64,000 nt of DNA from Acidobacteriota bacterium (GTDB lineage: Bacteria; Acidobacteriota; Blastocatellia; Chloracidobacteriales; JADJPF01). How positions within the stretch are numbered: position 1 is the first letter of the stretch; each line of letters opens with the position of its first letter. Where the stretch lies: the NCBI GenBank assembly GCA_016213785.1, contig JACQZQ010000077.1:62001-126000 (forward strand), in the 5' to 3' direction. Below the pieces are notes generated by a model. It saw only the letters and a list, made by a program, of their open reading frames with translations. It did no database searches and had not been told where the DNA came from. Below, one piece after another: positions 44,748-54,856 of this stretch. Made by a program: the position numbers and the translations under genes.

Positions 44748-45557
44748 CTATTTTATATCAGACTTACCAAAAATAACTGCGTCGCAAACCATTGGGCTAG
44801 GTCTGAAGCTGCTTTTCTTTAAAACCACAGGCATATAAATTGGGACATTAGTTTTAATTGCCTCATAGTAAAAACTAAAATGGTCAATGTTTGCCATATC
44901 TTCTGGTGGTAAGTTGGTAATGTCTACAATATAAGAAGTATTGTTAGAATAAGATAGTGATATATCTTTCTCTAAGCCAGAAATAATTAAAGAATCTCCT
45001 TGTTTAAGTAGAACATAAGCAGCAGGTGTTCCTATTTCTCTCTTAAATGAATGTATCTTACTACCAGTAACAAATTGATATTTATCATCTGTAATATGGT
45101 CAGTAATAAACTCCCCTACTTGAAAATCAATTTTGGTGTAGAACTTATCTTCCTTCAAATAAAGCTGTTTTTGAAAAAGATCCGTTTCAATATCTAAACA
45201 CCAACGGAAATCACTAGTATCTTTACTCATATCAGGAGAGTAATAGCGTGTTGGCTTATGGGGGTTGTTAGGTGTTGAGATATTTAACACTTTTTTATGA
45301 AGATCTTTTCCTTCAGCAGTAAAAATTACTTTTTCTCTACCTTTCTGAATCTCTTTTATCTCAAGTTTAGGAGTATGATGATGAACATCTAAAATACCAT
45401 CAGTTACTTTATTGGGATTACCAAATGCTATTGCTTGCAGTCCATCAAACATAAACTTTACTTCACACTTATTTGCTGCATTTACATCAACATTATTTAT
45501 CATCATTGTTGCTACACATATACACACAAATACCACTAAAATAGATACTTTTTTCAT
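44748..45557 (-). CDS. Secreted protein of unknown function
   Basis: A 269-residue protein with a clear signal peptide (MKKVSILVVFVCICVATMMI, cleavage likely after VNA near residue 28). The mature part is mostly beta-like, with HHH at about residue 55 and a few Cys (positions near 32, 119 and 259) but no motif I know. Its RBS, GGAGAGAAAA, is good. It stands alone, with a 495-base non-coding stretch upstream. Confidence 0.6.
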   Translation of the reverse strand: MKKVSILVVFVCICVATMMINNVDVNAANKCEVKFMFDGLQAIAFGNPNKVTDGILDVHHHTPKLEIKEIQKGREKVIFTAEGKDLHKKVLNISTPNNPHKPTRYYSPDMSKDTSDFRWCLDIETDLFQKQLYLKEDKFYTKIDFQVGEFITDHITDDKYQFVTGSKIHSFKREIGTPAAYVLLKQGDSLIISGLEKDISLSYSNNTSYIVDITNLPPEDMANIDHFSFYYEAIKTNVPIYMPVVLKKSSFRPSPMVCDAVIFGKSDIK

Positions 45558-46052
45558 ATTTTCTCTCCTTTAAAAATGGGGCTATTACCCAAGTATTTCT
45601 AGACTTATTTTGATTAATTAATTATTAACCATTGTATTTAACTTAACATAACAGTATATCAGTTTTTCACGTAATTTATTTACTTATGTATTTTCAATAG
45701 TTTACAAGGTTTATTTTTAGATCTATTTCAGATCGATTAATAAAATACTTAATTTTTACTTTCTTATAGGATTTATCTTGTGAAAATAAACTTAATTAGT
45801 CTTGCTAGAGCACTAAACATTATTCTTTTCGGTAGGGAAAACAAAAATTCTGGCAAGCTTTAGCTTGTTAACGCTTAGGTTAAAAGGTTTAAAAAGATAA
45901 TAGGGTTGTTTAGAGAAACTATAGAAACTATAGAAAGTAAGGAGGGAGAGCTTCTTTTTCGGTAAACTAAATAAAACTACCTTGTAATATTAAATCAAAA
46001 GCCACATGGTGGCTTTTGATAATAACCCGGTCATTTACTATCTTGGCTGATT
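45558..46052. other. Non-coding stretch upstream of the secreted protein gene
   Basis: About 495 AT-rich bases. It contains two tandem copies of GAAACTATA near 45916-45933, a small hairpin GCAAGCTTTAGCTTG at about 45853-45867, and the terminator at 45994-46020. A 27-codon GTG frame from 45780 has only a weak RBS and is not called. Promoter for the minus-strand gene is expected near its right part (45558-45700), which is very AT-rich. Confidence 0.4.
45994..46020 (-). terminator. Intrinsic terminator after the dienoyl-CoA reductase-like gene
   Basis: A perfect 12-bp stem ATCAAAAGCCAC/GTGGCTTTTGAT with a three-base loop. On the minus strand it ends in TTTTGAT then TTAATATTA, so it fits the end of the operon that runs from the BNR gene through the SDR gene. 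Confidence 0.75.
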
Positions 46053-46868
46053 CTATATACCTTTTGAGAGTAATGCTTTTTTCATTCCAGCACTAGAAAC
46101 ACTAGTTCCACCTAAACTCCAGCCTCCATCAACAGGTAAAATAACTCCTGTCACATAAGAAGCCATAGGACTTGCAAGCCAAAGACAAACATCAGCAATT
46201 TCTTGTTTTGTCCCATAACGTGCTAGAGGAACAGAGTCTATGACTAATTGACGTGCCTCTTTTGAAGCAGCAAGTCTTTTCATCCCTTCAGTATCATCAA
46301 TTGGGCCAGGTGCAACAGAGTTTACTCTAATACCCATAGCACCCCATTCCATTGCAGCAACACGAGTTATCATATCTACACCTGCTTTAGCGGCACAAAC
46401 ATGTATTTGAAGTTCCATTGGGTTATAGGCTTGTGGTGCAGAAATATTAATTAAGCAAGCGCCTGGTTTTGTTAAAAACTCAAATGCTGAATGAAAAACA
46501 TGGAAAGTCCCTTGTAAGTCAATATCTACCACAGACTTAAAGCCATTAGCAGACATACCCATTGCAGGAGCAGGAAAATTGCCTGCTGCTCCAGAAACTA
46601 GTATATCAATTAATCCAAACTGCTCATGAGTTTTTGTAAGTGTTTCTTTGATTTTAGCATAATCACGAACATCAGCTGAAAAACCTATGACCTCACCACC
46701 ATAGTTTTTTAGCTCATTTACCGCAGCATCAACTTTATCTTGAGAACGGGAAATAACAGCTACTTTTGCTCCTCGACTAGCAAAAGCATGTGCAATACCT
46801 AAATTGATTCCGCTAGTACCACCGGAAACAAAAACTACTTTACCTGTAAAATCAAACGGATTAGACAT
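46053..46868 (-). CDS. SDR-family oxidoreductase, 2,4-dienoyl-CoA reductase-like
   Basis: A short-chain dehydrogenase of 271 residues from the chosen start. NAD(P)-binding GGTSGINLGIA, then AAGNFPAPAMGMSANGFKSV, DIDLQGTFHVF and QIHVCAAKAGVD are the signature of the peroxisomal-type 2,4-dienoyl-CoA reductases (DECR2-like). In these the usual YxxxK Tyr is absent, as here (HVCAAK). It would reduce conjugated dienoyl-CoA during breakdown of unsaturated fatty acids. An ATG at 46898 adds ten residues but lies in the palindrome; the ATG at 46868 has GGAGAAAATT upstream and gives the family start. Confidence 0.85.
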   Translation of the reverse strand: MSNPFDFTGKVVFVSGGTSGINLGIAHAFASRGAKVAVISRSQDKVDAAVNELKNYGGEVIGFSADVRDYAKIKETLTKTHEQFGLIDILVSGAAGNFPAPAMGMSANGFKSVVDIDLQGTFHVFHSAFEFLTKPGACLINISAPQAYNPMELQIHVCAAKAGVDMITRVAAMEWGAMGIRVNSVAPGPIDDTEGMKRLAASKEARQLVIDSVPLARYGTKQEIADVCLWLASPMASYVTGVILPVDGGWSLGGTSVSSAGMKKALLSKGI

Positions 46869-46885
46869 AATTTTCTCCAAATAGC

Positions 46886-46910
46886 AGGACAGACCCATAG
46901 ATCTGTCCCT
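46886..46910. repeat. REP-like palindrome
   Basis: Stem GGACAGA/TCTGTCC with an 8-base loop, in the 45-base gap between the BNR and SDR genes. Read on the minus strand the core GGG-acAGA-tCTA-tG-gGTCT-gtCC lines up with the palindromes at 11740-11769 and 54807-54856, with paired changes in the stem. Confidence 0.65.
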
Positions 46911-46913
46911 AGA

Positions 46914-49900
46914 TTATTTTTGATTTCTTAATATTATTGCTGGTGTATTTCTTTCTTTTACTGCTTGGTTAAATTGGGTTAAATCTGTATTTAACGCTTC
47001 CTTTAACTTTTGTAACTGAACATCTATTTTTGCTGTAACATCTTGATAAACAGCATAAGCTTGCGAAGTTGGAGGATAGTCGCTATCACCAACGCTATCA
47101 CCTAAAGCCGCAAGTTTATTATTTAGTTTAATTGGGAAATTTAATGGATCTTGAGAACTTCTATTTTTAGTTTGATAAAGCTCTTCTTCAATTGCAGTTA
47201 ATTTTTCTTTTAGAGATTTTGCTAAATCAACAATATTTTTTGCTTCTGCTTGATCCTTAAAACGTGAAGAAACATCATCAATTTGTTTTTTAATTTCACG
47301 AATTTGAACTATTGATTCATTAGTTTCTGTTAGCTTATCTCGAACTTTTACTAAAAAGTCATATTGCTTAAGAAAATCTTCTTGTGTAAGGCTTAAACGA
47401 GGGTCTTTTTTTATTTCAAAGTTTTGAGTTAAGGTTTTATCTCCTACTGTCAATTTAACTTGATAATTTCCTGGAATAACTCTTGGGCCACGTGTTTCCC
47501 CACTCCAAAGAATCATACCTGGAAAAGTAGTTGCATTTTCTATACGGAAATTCCAAACAAAACGATTTAAGCCTGTTTCATAAGTAAAAGTGTCTTTTCT
47601 TTCACTGCTTGAAGACTCATCCTTTTTAGTTTCAGAGTCTTTTTCTTTACCAAGAAAAGTTTTAAGCAAAGCCCCATTGCTATCAAAAAATTCTAATTTT
47701 GTTTTGGTACTAGGTTCTATTTTATTTTTTAAGTGAAAATAGATTACAGCACCATTTGCAGGATTTTCCCCTACAGTTACAGTTGGAGGTAGTTCTGTAC
47801 CAAACCCAGGCATTCTATAAGCATCTTCTGGTTTAAATAAATAAACATCTTCTTTTGAAATATTATCAGCCATTTGATGAAGCACGGTTAAGTCATCTAA
47901 TATCCAAAAGCTACGGCCTTGAGTTGCTGCTATAAGGTCTTTTTCTCTTTTATGTACAGCTAAATCTGTAATAGGAACTACTGGAAGATTCATTTGTAAA
48001 GGCTGCCAATTATTTCCATCATCAAAGGAAACAAACATTCCAAGCTCTGTGCCAGCATAAAGCAGACCTTGCCGGTTTGGATCTTCACGAATTACACGAG
48101 TAAAAGCTTGCTCAGGAATGCCATTAACAATTTTTTTCCAACTCTTGCCATAATCAGTTGTTTTATAAAGATATGGACGAAAATCATCAGATTTATATTT
48201 TGTTCCAGCAAAATAAGCTGTAGAAGCCGTATGAGGCGAGGCTTCTATTGAATTAATTTGCATCCACTCAGGCATATCTTTTGGTGTTACATTTTGCCAG
48301 TTTTTACCACCATCTCTAGTAACTTGAACTAGCCCATCATCTGTTCCAGCCCAAATTAAATCTTTTTGTAGCAAAGATTCCATAACTGTAAAAATAGTAC
48401 AATAGTACTCAACACTAGTATTATCTTTAGTAATTGGCCCACCTGAAGGTTTTTGGCGTGATTTATCATCACGAGTTAGGTCTGGGCTAATAGCCTCCCA
48501 ATTTTGACCTTCATTAGTTGATTTAAAAAGAATATTTCCTGCTGCATATAAAACATTGCTGTCATGCGGGGAAAAAAGAATAGGGTAATTCCATTGAAAA
48601 CGATATTTTAAGCTTTCTGCCCCATATCCCATAGGATTATCAGGCCAAACCGTTACATCTCTTGTTTGCCCTGTGTTATGGTCATATCTAGTAAGTAATC
48701 CATCATAAGAACCAGCAAAGACAATTTTTGAGTCTTTAGGATGTGGTGCAATCCAACCGCTTTCACCTCCGCCAACTGCATACCAGTTACGACGGTCTAT
48801 ACCAAAGCCTGTAGTGCGACTAGGAATTCTTACTGTAGAATTATCTTGTTGACCACCATAAATGTTATAAGGAAAATCATTATCTACTGCAACACGATAA
48901 AATTGTGCTGTAGCTTGATCTTGTTCTGTCCAAGTTTTTCCACCATTAAAAGAAACTGCGGCTCCTCCATCATCACCATAAATCATTCTTAATGGGTCAT
49001 TTGGAGCAATCCAAAGGTCATGGTTATCTCCATGAGGTACGTTTATAGTAGTAAATGTGCGACCACCATCATTAGATTTATGAAAATTTACATTTAGAAC
49101 ATATACTGTATCTATATTTTTAGGATCAGCATAAATTCTAGAGTAATACCAAGCTCTCTGGCGTAAATTACGGTCTTCATTAATTCTTGTCCAAGTCTTG
49201 CCTGCATCATCAGAGCGAAAAACTCCTCCCTCTTCGGCTTCAATAATAGCCCAAACACGATCATGATTTGCTGGTGAAACTGTTATACCTATATTACCAA
49301 TAACTGTTTTAGGAAGACCCTTATTTTTAGTTAACTCTGTCCAAGTGTCACCACTATCAGTAGACTTAAATAGACCGCTCCCTTCGCCACCACTCTCTAA
49401 ACTATATGGAGTTCGTTTAACCTGCCAAAGTCCTGCATAAAGAATACTAGCGTTAACAGGATCGATAATTAAATCTGTCGCTCCTGTTTTATCATCACGA
49501 TAGAGGATTTTTTGCCAAGTTTTTCCACCATCAGTTGAACGAAAAATTCCTCTTTCTTCATTTTGTCCAAATAAATGTCCGAGTGCCGCAACATAGACAA
49601 TATTAGGATCCCTAGGATGTATTCTTATTCTAAAAATATGTCTAGAATCTCTTAAGCCTGTATGTTTCCAAGTAGTTCCAGCATCGGTTGATTTATAGAT
49701 TCCATCACCATGAGAGACATTGCCCCTCACAGTTCTTTCACCCATACCTAAATAAATTACATTAGGGTCAGTTTCAGAGACAGCTACTGCACCCACTGAG
49801 CCTGTACCTATTTGACCATCAGTAATTGCTTGCCAATTAACACCAGCATCAGTTGTTTTCCAAACACCTCCACCTGTTGCACCAAAATAATAAGTATTAA

Positions 49901-50081
49901 TATCAGATGTAACACCTGAGACAGTAGCAACCCGTCCTCCACGATAAGGGCCAATAGGTCGCCAACGAAGGGATTTTAATATTTTATTATCTGACTCTTG
50001 TGCACTAACTTTATTTATTACAACATTTAGAATACAACTTAAGAATAAAATAGCAGATAAGCAAAAAACTATTTTCTTCAT
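46914..50081 (-). CDS. Secreted BNR/Asp-box repeat hydrolase-like protein (VPS10/sortilin-like propeller)
   Basis: A 1055-residue protein with a signal peptide (MKKIVFCLSAILFLSCILNV to about residue 27). About eleven Asp-box motifs of the S-x-D-x-G-x-x-W type (KTTDAGVNW, RSTDGGKTW, RSDDAGKTW, VTRDGGKNW and others) spread over residues 65-730 form large beta-propellers like those of sortilin and xyloglucanases. An immunoglobulin-like piece (about 770-900) and a coiled-coil tail (about 910-1055) follow. Such proteins are very common in Acidobacteriota. The Asp boxes are structural, so no catalytic role can be read off them. It is upstream of the SDR gene on the same strand. Confidence 0.85.
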   Translation of the reverse strand: MKKIVFCLSAILFLSCILNVVINKVSAQESDNKILKSLRWRPIGPYRGGRVATVSGVTSDINTYYFGATGGGVWKTTDAGVNWQAITDGQIGTGSVGAVAVSETDPNVIYLGMGERTVRGNVSHGDGIYKSTDAGTTWKHTGLRDSRHIFRIRIHPRDPNIVYVAALGHLFGQNEERGIFRSTDGGKTWQKILYRDDKTGATDLIIDPVNASILYAGLWQVKRTPYSLESGGEGSGLFKSTDSGDTWTELTKNKGLPKTVIGNIGITVSPANHDRVWAIIEAEEGGVFRSDDAGKTWTRINEDRNLRQRAWYYSRIYADPKNIDTVYVLNVNFHKSNDGGRTFTTINVPHGDNHDLWIAPNDPLRMIYGDDGGAAVSFNGGKTWTEQDQATAQFYRVAVDNDFPYNIYGGQQDNSTVRIPSRTTGFGIDRRNWYAVGGGESGWIAPHPKDSKIVFAGSYDGLLTRYDHNTGQTRDVTVWPDNPMGYGAESLKYRFQWNYPILFSPHDSNVLYAAGNILFKSTNEGQNWEAISPDLTRDDKSRQKPSGGPITKDNTSVEYYCTIFTVMESLLQKDLIWAGTDDGLVQVTRDGGKNWQNVTPKDMPEWMQINSIEASPHTASTAYFAGTKYKSDDFRPYLYKTTDYGKSWKKIVNGIPEQAFTRVIREDPNRQGLLYAGTELGMFVSFDDGNNWQPLQMNLPVVPITDLAVHKREKDLIAATQGRSFWILDDLTVLHQMADNISKEDVYLFKPEDAYRMPGFGTELPPTVTVGENPANGAVIYFHLKNKIEPSTKTKLEFFDSNGALLKTFLGKEKDSETKKDESSSSERKDTFTYETGLNRFVWNFRIENATTFPGMILWSGETRGPRVIPGNYQVKLTVGDKTLTQNFEIKKDPRLSLTQEDFLKQYDFLVKVRDKLTETNESIVQIREIKKQIDDVSSRFKDQAEAKNIVDLAKSLKEKLTAIEEELYQTKNRSSQDPLNFPIKLNNKLAALGDSVGDSDYPPTSQAYAVYQDVTAKIDVQLQKLKEALNTDLTQFNQAVKERNTPAIILRNQK

Positions 50082-50141
50082 TTCAAAAAATCCTTTATAA
50101 ATAATTAATTAATTTATTACTCTGTCTTTTTGGAAATACTT

Positions 50142-51647
50142 ATGATTAAAAGTTTTTACATCAACATTATAGTTTTTATAAGTCTATTTATTTATTTATT
50201 TAGCCCTAATGTTTTAGCTAAAGATAAATGGATAAATTTACAAAGCAAAAACTTTAACGTAGTTAGTAATGCTGATGAGAAGAAGACTAAAGAATTGATT
50301 CTTAAAATGGAACAATTCCGCTACACCCTATCACAAATCTATGTTGATATTCCAGAGAGCGAGCCAGTACCAGTTACAGTAGTTATATTTAAGGATGATA
50401 AATCGTTCAATCCATTTAAGCCTCTTTATAAAGGCAAACGCCGAGACGATGTTGCAGGTTATTTTGAAGCTAATGAAGATGAAAACATTATTGCAATTGA
50501 TGCAAGTAGCGATGAGGTTTTACGTGTTATTTTTCATGAATATTTTCATTTACTACTTAGTTATAGAGCTAATGAACTTCCGCTTTGGATAAATGAAGGT
50601 TTAGCCGAACTTTACTCAAGTTTTGAAATAGATAAGAACGAAGTTGTTTTAGGTGATCCACTTCCCTACCATGTAAATTACTTACAAAACAATGGCTTAA
50701 AGTTTATTCCCTTAAAAAACCTTATCCAAGCCGATTATAACTCCCCTATTTATAATGAAAGCGATAAAAATAATTTTTTCTATACTCAATCTTGGGCAAC
50801 AATGCATTATTTAATGCTTTCAGAACGTGGTGCACGTAAAACTCAAGTATCTAAATACTTAAAAGCTGTTGCAAATGGAAAATCTGCCGAAGAAGCTTTT
50901 AAGGAAGTATTTGGTAGTTTTGAAGAAATGGATCTAGCTATAAGAAACTATGTTGGTAATAAATATTATCAAATAGTTAAATACCCTTTAGCTACAAGCA
51001 TTTCTGATAAAAATTTTACTATTGAGCCTATAAATGAAGCTCAAACTCAATATTACTTAGGTAATTTGCTATTAAGAATAGGTCGGTTTGAAGAAGCAGA
51101 AAAATATTTTCAACAAGCAATTAGTCTTGATTCTAGTTTAGTTAATGGCTTTGAAGGTCTAGCCTTTGCTGCATTAAAACGTTCCAACTTATCTCAAGCT
51201 AAAGAGTATTTTAAACAAGCAATTACACGTGGCTCTAAAAATTATTTAGTCTATTATCAATATGCTGAAACCCTTTTTTCATCAATTACAAAGGATGAAA
51301 ATAATAAAAATTTATCACCAGAGCTAGTTAATGAAATAATAGTAAATGCTCGTAAGGCAGTAGAGTTAAGATTAATATGTGCAGCTGCTTATAATGTAAT
51401 AGCACTTACTCAATTAATAAGTGGAGAAAATTATCAACAAGGCATAGAAGCGGCTAAACAAGCTGTTTTATTTGCCCCTAAAAAGCAACGATTTGCCATC
51501 ACATTAGCCCAGTTACAACTAAGAATTAATGATCTAGTAGGAGCAAAAAAGACTCTACAACCTTTGTTAAACAGCAAAGATGAGGAAGTAAAAGACATTG
51601 CTAATCAAATAATGAAGCAAGTTAATGAACAAAATACCATGAAATAA
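50142..51647 (+). CDS. Peptidase MA-like metalloprotease with TPR domain
   Basis: A 501-residue secreted or membrane-anchored protein. A signal-like hydrophobic segment covers residues 3-24. The gluzincin motif HEYFH starts at His132, and Glu152 in NEGLAEL is in place as third zinc ligand, so the site looks complete. Residues about 310-480 carry TPR units (YYLGNLLLRIGRFEEAEKYF, GLAFAALKRSNLSQAKEYF). A TTG at 50130 would add four residues; I chose the ATG at 50142. Divergent from the BNR gene; convergent with the DUF3047 gene, with only 15 bases between the stops. Confidence 0.82.
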   Translation: MIKSFYINIIVFISLFIYLFSPNVLAKDKWINLQSKNFNVVSNADEKKTKELILKMEQFRYTLSQIYVDIPESEPVPVTVVIFKDDKSFNPFKPLYKGKRRDDVAGYFEANEDENIIAIDASSDEVLRVIFHEYFHLLLSYRANELPLWINEGLAELYSSFEIDKNEVVLGDPLPYHVNYLQNNGLKFIPLKNLIQADYNSPIYNESDKNNFFYTQSWATMHYLMLSERGARKTQVSKYLKAVANGKSAEEAFKEVFGSFEEMDLAIRNYVGNKYYQIVKYPLATSISDKNFTIEPINEAQTQYYLGNLLLRIGRFEEAEKYFQQAISLDSSLVNGFEGLAFAALKRSNLSQAKEYFKQAITRGSKNYLVYYQYAETLFSSITKDENNKNLSPELVNEIIVNARKAVELRLICAAAYNVIALTQLISGENYQQGIEAAKQAVLFAPKKQRFAITLAQLQLRINDLVGAKKTLQPLLNSKDEEVKDIANQIMKQVNEQNTMK

Positions 51648-51662
51648 AAGCTATACTTACAG

Positions 51663-52403
51663 TTACTTAGCCTTAAATACAATATCTTTATAGTAAGAAG
51701 TAAGAAAATCTTTAGTCTGATCACTATCAGTCATTATTCCTACAGCTACTATTTTTTTTGGTTCAGTTTTGTATATTCTCTTAAAATCTTCATAAATATT
51801 TCTCTCTATACTTACCCATTGTCCAAGTTTTTCTGTACCAGTTTCAACAGGGATAATTCTTACCCAATCAGTATAAGGGCTATCAATATCTTGGTCTTTA
51901 TTTAACTTATTGCCCCAAACATAACAAAGTGCTACTCCTGTAGGCACAAAACTAGAAAATGAAGTTGCTAGTTTATGCTTAAATTTAGAGTAAGCACTTG
52001 CACCAGGAAGTGAGTCTTCAAAAACAATAAACATTCTAGCTGCACAATCATCACCATCTTTTTTGCGCTCATCTGCCTTATTTGGTAATTTAGTTACTTT
52101 CCATTGTCCGCTTACTACTGGGTAGGTTTTAGGGTCAATATTGACCTGTTTAAATAGCCCAGATGCAGCAGATTTACTCTCAGCTTTTAACACTTTTGTT
52201 CCCATATCATCAACTAAACTATAAGTATTTTTCCCTTTTAGCTCTTTATGCTCCCATCCAATAGGTAAACCCTTTTCTTCTTTAGCAAAAGAGCCAGCCT
52301 CAATTATGTTTAATGGTTTAGTTTGAGTTAAAGAACTGTTAATAAATATAGGGAGTTGAATAAGTAAAGTTATTGTTAGAAAAAGGGTAATCTTTCTTAA
52401 CAT
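51663..52403 (-). CDS. Secreted DUF3047 protein
   Basis: A 246-residue protein with a signal peptide (about 1-27). The DUF3047 pattern is visible: GLPIGWEH near the start, then KADERKKDGDDCAARMFIVF, GVALCYVWGN and a C-terminal VAVGIMTDSDQTK. The fold resembles a carbohydrate-binding jelly roll, but no function has been shown to my knowledge. It is a single gene with a TTTTCTCC-complement RBS (GGAGAAAA) before the ATG. Confidence 0.8.
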   Translation of the reverse strand: MLRKITLFLTITLLIQLPIFINSSLTQTKPLNIIEAGSFAKEEKGLPIGWEHKELKGKNTYSLVDDMGTKVLKAESKSAASGLFKQVNIDPKTYPVVSGQWKVTKLPNKADERKKDGDDCAARMFIVFEDSLPGASAYSKFKHKLATSFSSFVPTGVALCYVWGNKLNKDQDIDSPYTDWVRIIPVETGTEKLGQWVSIERNIYEDFKRIYKTEPKKIVAVGIMTDSDQTKDFLTSYYKDIVFKAK

Positions 52404-52572
52404 TTTTTCTCCTAAAATTTTAGTTATAAGATTTCTGGGAATTAAAATAAATAAGGTGTTTTGCTAAAAAATACGTTTATTTATACAATTTATACAATAG
52501 TTAAAATCTGTTAAATAAATTCTTTATTCCCCTATTTCAGTAAATATTGCTATGTTTCAATAAAATTGATAG

Positions 52573-52586
52573 CACCCTTTTGGGTG
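52573..52586. terminator. Short terminator-like hairpin after folA
   Basis: Stem CACCC/GGGTG with a four-base loop. The plus strand continues TTTTATT; the minus strand continues CTATCAATTTT. It lies 3 bases past the folA stop and could end the thyA-folA transcript weakly. Confidence 0.4.
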
Positions 52587-52588
52587 TT

Positions 52589-53086
52589 TTATTGTTGAGC
52601 GTTAATATAAGTTTGAAATCTATAATCTAGATTTGCAGAAAATGAAAAATTTTTTTCTTCTTCCTTTATTCTCCAAAATCTAGAATCTAAAGGAGGAAAA
52701 TATACATCTCCTAAAAACTCTTTTTCTATCAAAGTTAAATGAATAGTCTTTGCTAGACCTAAGCTTTGCTCATAAATTTGTGAGCCTCCAGCAATAAAAA
52801 TTTCTTTACCCATTGCTATTTTATTAGCTATTTTTACCGCTTCTTCAAGGGAATGAGCTATTTTAACTCCATTTTGGGTATAATTTTGTTGTCTAGTTAT
52901 TACTATAGTTTCTCTTCCTGGTAACACTCGGCCTATTGATTCAAAGGTTTTACGACCCATAATTAGAGTATTTCCTAAAGTTAAATTCTTAAAGTGTTTT
53001 AGATCTTCAGGTAGTTTCCAAGGCAAAGTATTATCTATACCAATTACACGATTTAGAGACATTGCTACAATCATTGAAATCTTCAT
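52589..53086 (-). CDS. folA: Dihydrofolate reductase
   Basis: Reduces dihydrofolate to tetrahydrofolate with NADPH, recycling the product of thymidylate synthase. The 165 residues show the complete DHFR pattern: [20 protein letters not shown] (substrate and Met20 loop, Asp/Glu site), [19 protein letters not shown], and [14 protein letters not shown]. Its ATG overlaps the thyA stop by four bases, a typical translational coupling. Confidence 0.97.
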   Translation of the reverse strand: MKISMIVAMSLNRVIGIDNTLPWKLPEDLKHFKNLTLGNTLIMGRKTFESIGRVLPGRETIVITRQQNYTQNGVKIAHSLEEAVKIANKIAMGKEIFIAGGSQIYEQSLGLAKTIHLTLIEKEFLGDVYFPPLDSRFWRIKEEEKNFSFSANLDYRFQTYINAQQ

Positions 53087-54012
53087 ACAGCAACATCTCC
53101 TTTAATGGCTGGATATGGGTTATAGTCAATTAATTCAAAATCCTGATACTTAAAATCAAAAATAGAAGTTATCTTAGAATTTAATTTTACCTCTGGCAGT
53201 AGTTTAGGCTCTCGGTTTAACTGTAAATTAACTTGTTCAAGGTGGTTATTATAAATATGTACATCTCCAAAAGTATGTATAAATTCGCCTGCTTCAAGCT
53301 TGCAAACCTGGGCAAGCATTTTTGTTAGTAATGCATAGGAAGCTATATTAAAAGGAACTCCTAGAAAGGCATCTGCACTACGTTGGTAAAGCTGGCAAGA
53401 GAGTTTGTTATTAATCACTATAAAATGAAAAAGCGTATGACAAGGCGGTGGTGCATGGTGATGGTTTTTAATTAATTCCTGTATTTCACCAACATTCCAG
53501 CCACTTACAATAATTCTTCTTGAACTAGGATCGCTATTAATCAAATCTACTATATTTTGGATTTGGTTAATTTCCTCACCCTCTTTATTTTCCCAGCGAA
53601 CCCATTGTTTACCATAAATTGGGCCAAGTTCACCCCATTTCTTAGCAAATTCTTCACTCTCTTTTATTTTATTAACAAAAACTTTAAGCTCAGCTTTCCA
53701 TTCTTCTGAGTAGCGCTTAAACTTTTTAGATAAATTATTTTCTTCTAAATAAACCTGGTATGCCCATTCATTCCAAATAGTTACATCATTATCTACTAGA
53801 TATTTTATGTTAGTATCGCCTCTTAAAAACCAAAGTAGTTCATGTGCAATAAACTTAAAACTAACTTTTTTAGTGGTTAAAAGAGGAAAACCCTGTAAAA
53901 GATCAAAACGCATTTGATAGCCAAAAATACTAGTTGTTCCAATCCCAGTGCGGTTTTCTTTTTTCTCACCTTTTTTAAGAATGCACTTTAATAAATCTAA
54001 ATACTGCTTCAT
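53083..54012 (-). CDS. thyA: Thymidylate synthase
   Basis: Methylates dUMP to dTMP, with methylene-THF oxidised to dihydrofolate. Catalytic Cys191 lies in [41 protein letters not shown] and the dUMP-binding Asn (in FNIASY) are intact. At 309 residues it has the long insertion (about 85-127) seen in Lactobacillus-type enzymes rather than the short E. coli type. Cotranscribed with folA, so both halves of the dTMP cycle are made together; a flavin-dependent ThyX is not seen here. Confidence 0.97.
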   Translation of the reverse strand: MKQYLDLLKCILKKGEKKENRTGIGTTSIFGYQMRFDLLQGFPLLTTKKVSFKFIAHELLWFLRGDTNIKYLVDNDVTIWNEWAYQVYLEENNLSKKFKRYSEEWKAELKVFVNKIKESEEFAKKWGELGPIYGKQWVRWENKEGEEINQIQNIVDLINSDPSSRRIIVSGWNVGEIQELIKNHHHAPPPCHTLFHFIVINNKLSCQLYQRSADAFLGVPFNIASYALLTKMLAQVCKLEAGEFIHTFGDVHIYNNHLEQVNLQLNREPKLLPEVKLNSKITSIFDFKYQDFELIDYNPYPAIKGDVAV

Positions 54013-54206
54013 AACTTAATTAGAAATTCCTTAATGATAAATACCTTTTTTATAGCAAATAACACTCAAGCTTGCTCAAAGAATTTTCTAGTCTACACCT
54101 CTCAATTAACTAGGTAAAGAATAGTTAAACGCTATTGGGAAAACTATCAGTAGCTAGTAGAATCTAAAAACCACTAAAAACCATACAAACTAAGGAGACA
54201 TACTTA

Positions 54207-54794
54207 ATGGTAAGAACAGCATCAACAATGTTAGATTTAGGAACACAAGCACCAGATTTTAGCTTAGCCGATGTAGTAACAGGTAAAACAATTTCTTTAG
54301 CAACATTTACAGAGAAAAAAGCTTTACTTGTAATGTTTATTTGCCGCCATTGTCCATATGTAAAGCATGTACAAAATGAACTAGCAAAACTAGCTAAAGA
54401 TTATCAAGACTCTGCTCTTGGTATTGTAGCAATTAGTTCTAATGATGCTGAAACATACCCAGACGATTCACCAGAAAGCCTAAAGGAAATGGCAAATGAG
54501 TTAGGGTTTGATTTTCCTTACTGTTATGACGAAGATCAATCGGTGGCTAAATCTTATGCGGCTGCTTGTACTCCAGATTTTTACTTATTTGATGAAAATA
54601 GAGAATTAGTTTATCGAGGTCAACTTGATGATAGTAGACCAAAGAGTGATATTCCTATTACTGGTAAAGACTTACGTGCGGCTATTGAGGCGGCATTAAA
54701 TGGCAAAGAAGTTGACCAAAACCAACGTGCTAGCCTTGGCTGTAACATTAAATGGAAAGAAGGAAACGAACCGACTTACTTTAGTGGGCTATAG
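54207..54794 (+). CDS. Thioredoxin-fold peroxiredoxin-like protein (AhpC/TSA family)
   Basis: A 195-residue soluble protein. The start LGTQAPDFSLADVVTGK is typical of peroxiredoxin-like redoxins, and the redox site is CRHCPYVKH (C-x-x-C), followed by a cis-Pro region TPDFYLFDENRELVYRGQLD. A further Cys lies in ASLGCNIKWK near the end. The pattern is that of the RHCPYV thioredoxin-like group common in many phyla, whose reductant is unknown. RBS AAGGAGA is strong. Single gene followed by a REP-like hairpin. Confidence 0.88.
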   Translation: MVRTASTMLDLGTQAPDFSLADVVTGKTISLATFTEKKALLVMFICRHCPYVKHVQNELAKLAKDYQDSALGIVAISSNDAETYPDDSPESLKEMANELGFDFPYCYDEDQSVAKSYAAACTPDFYLFDENRELVYRGQLDDSRPKSDIPITGKDLRAAIEAALNGKEVDQNQRASLGCNIKWKEGNEPTYFSGL

Positions 54795-54806
54795 GAGTAA
54801 GGGGAG

Positions 54807-54856
54807 ACACGGAAGAGTAAGGGTAAACCTATGTGTCTACCCTTACTCTTCCGTGT
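54807..54856. repeat. REP-like palindrome / terminator
   Basis: A perfect 19-bp stem (ACACGGAAGAGTAAGGGTA and its complement at 54838-54856) with a 12-base loop, 13 bases past the peroxiredoxin-like stop. The inner part contains GTGTCTACCC, shared with the array at 11652-11786. It probably also ends transcription. Confidence 0.8.

Noticed and set aside
45780-45864. Small GTG-started open frame of 27 codons
   Set aside because: Weak RBS, no family features, and within an AT-rich spacer where such frames arise by chance.
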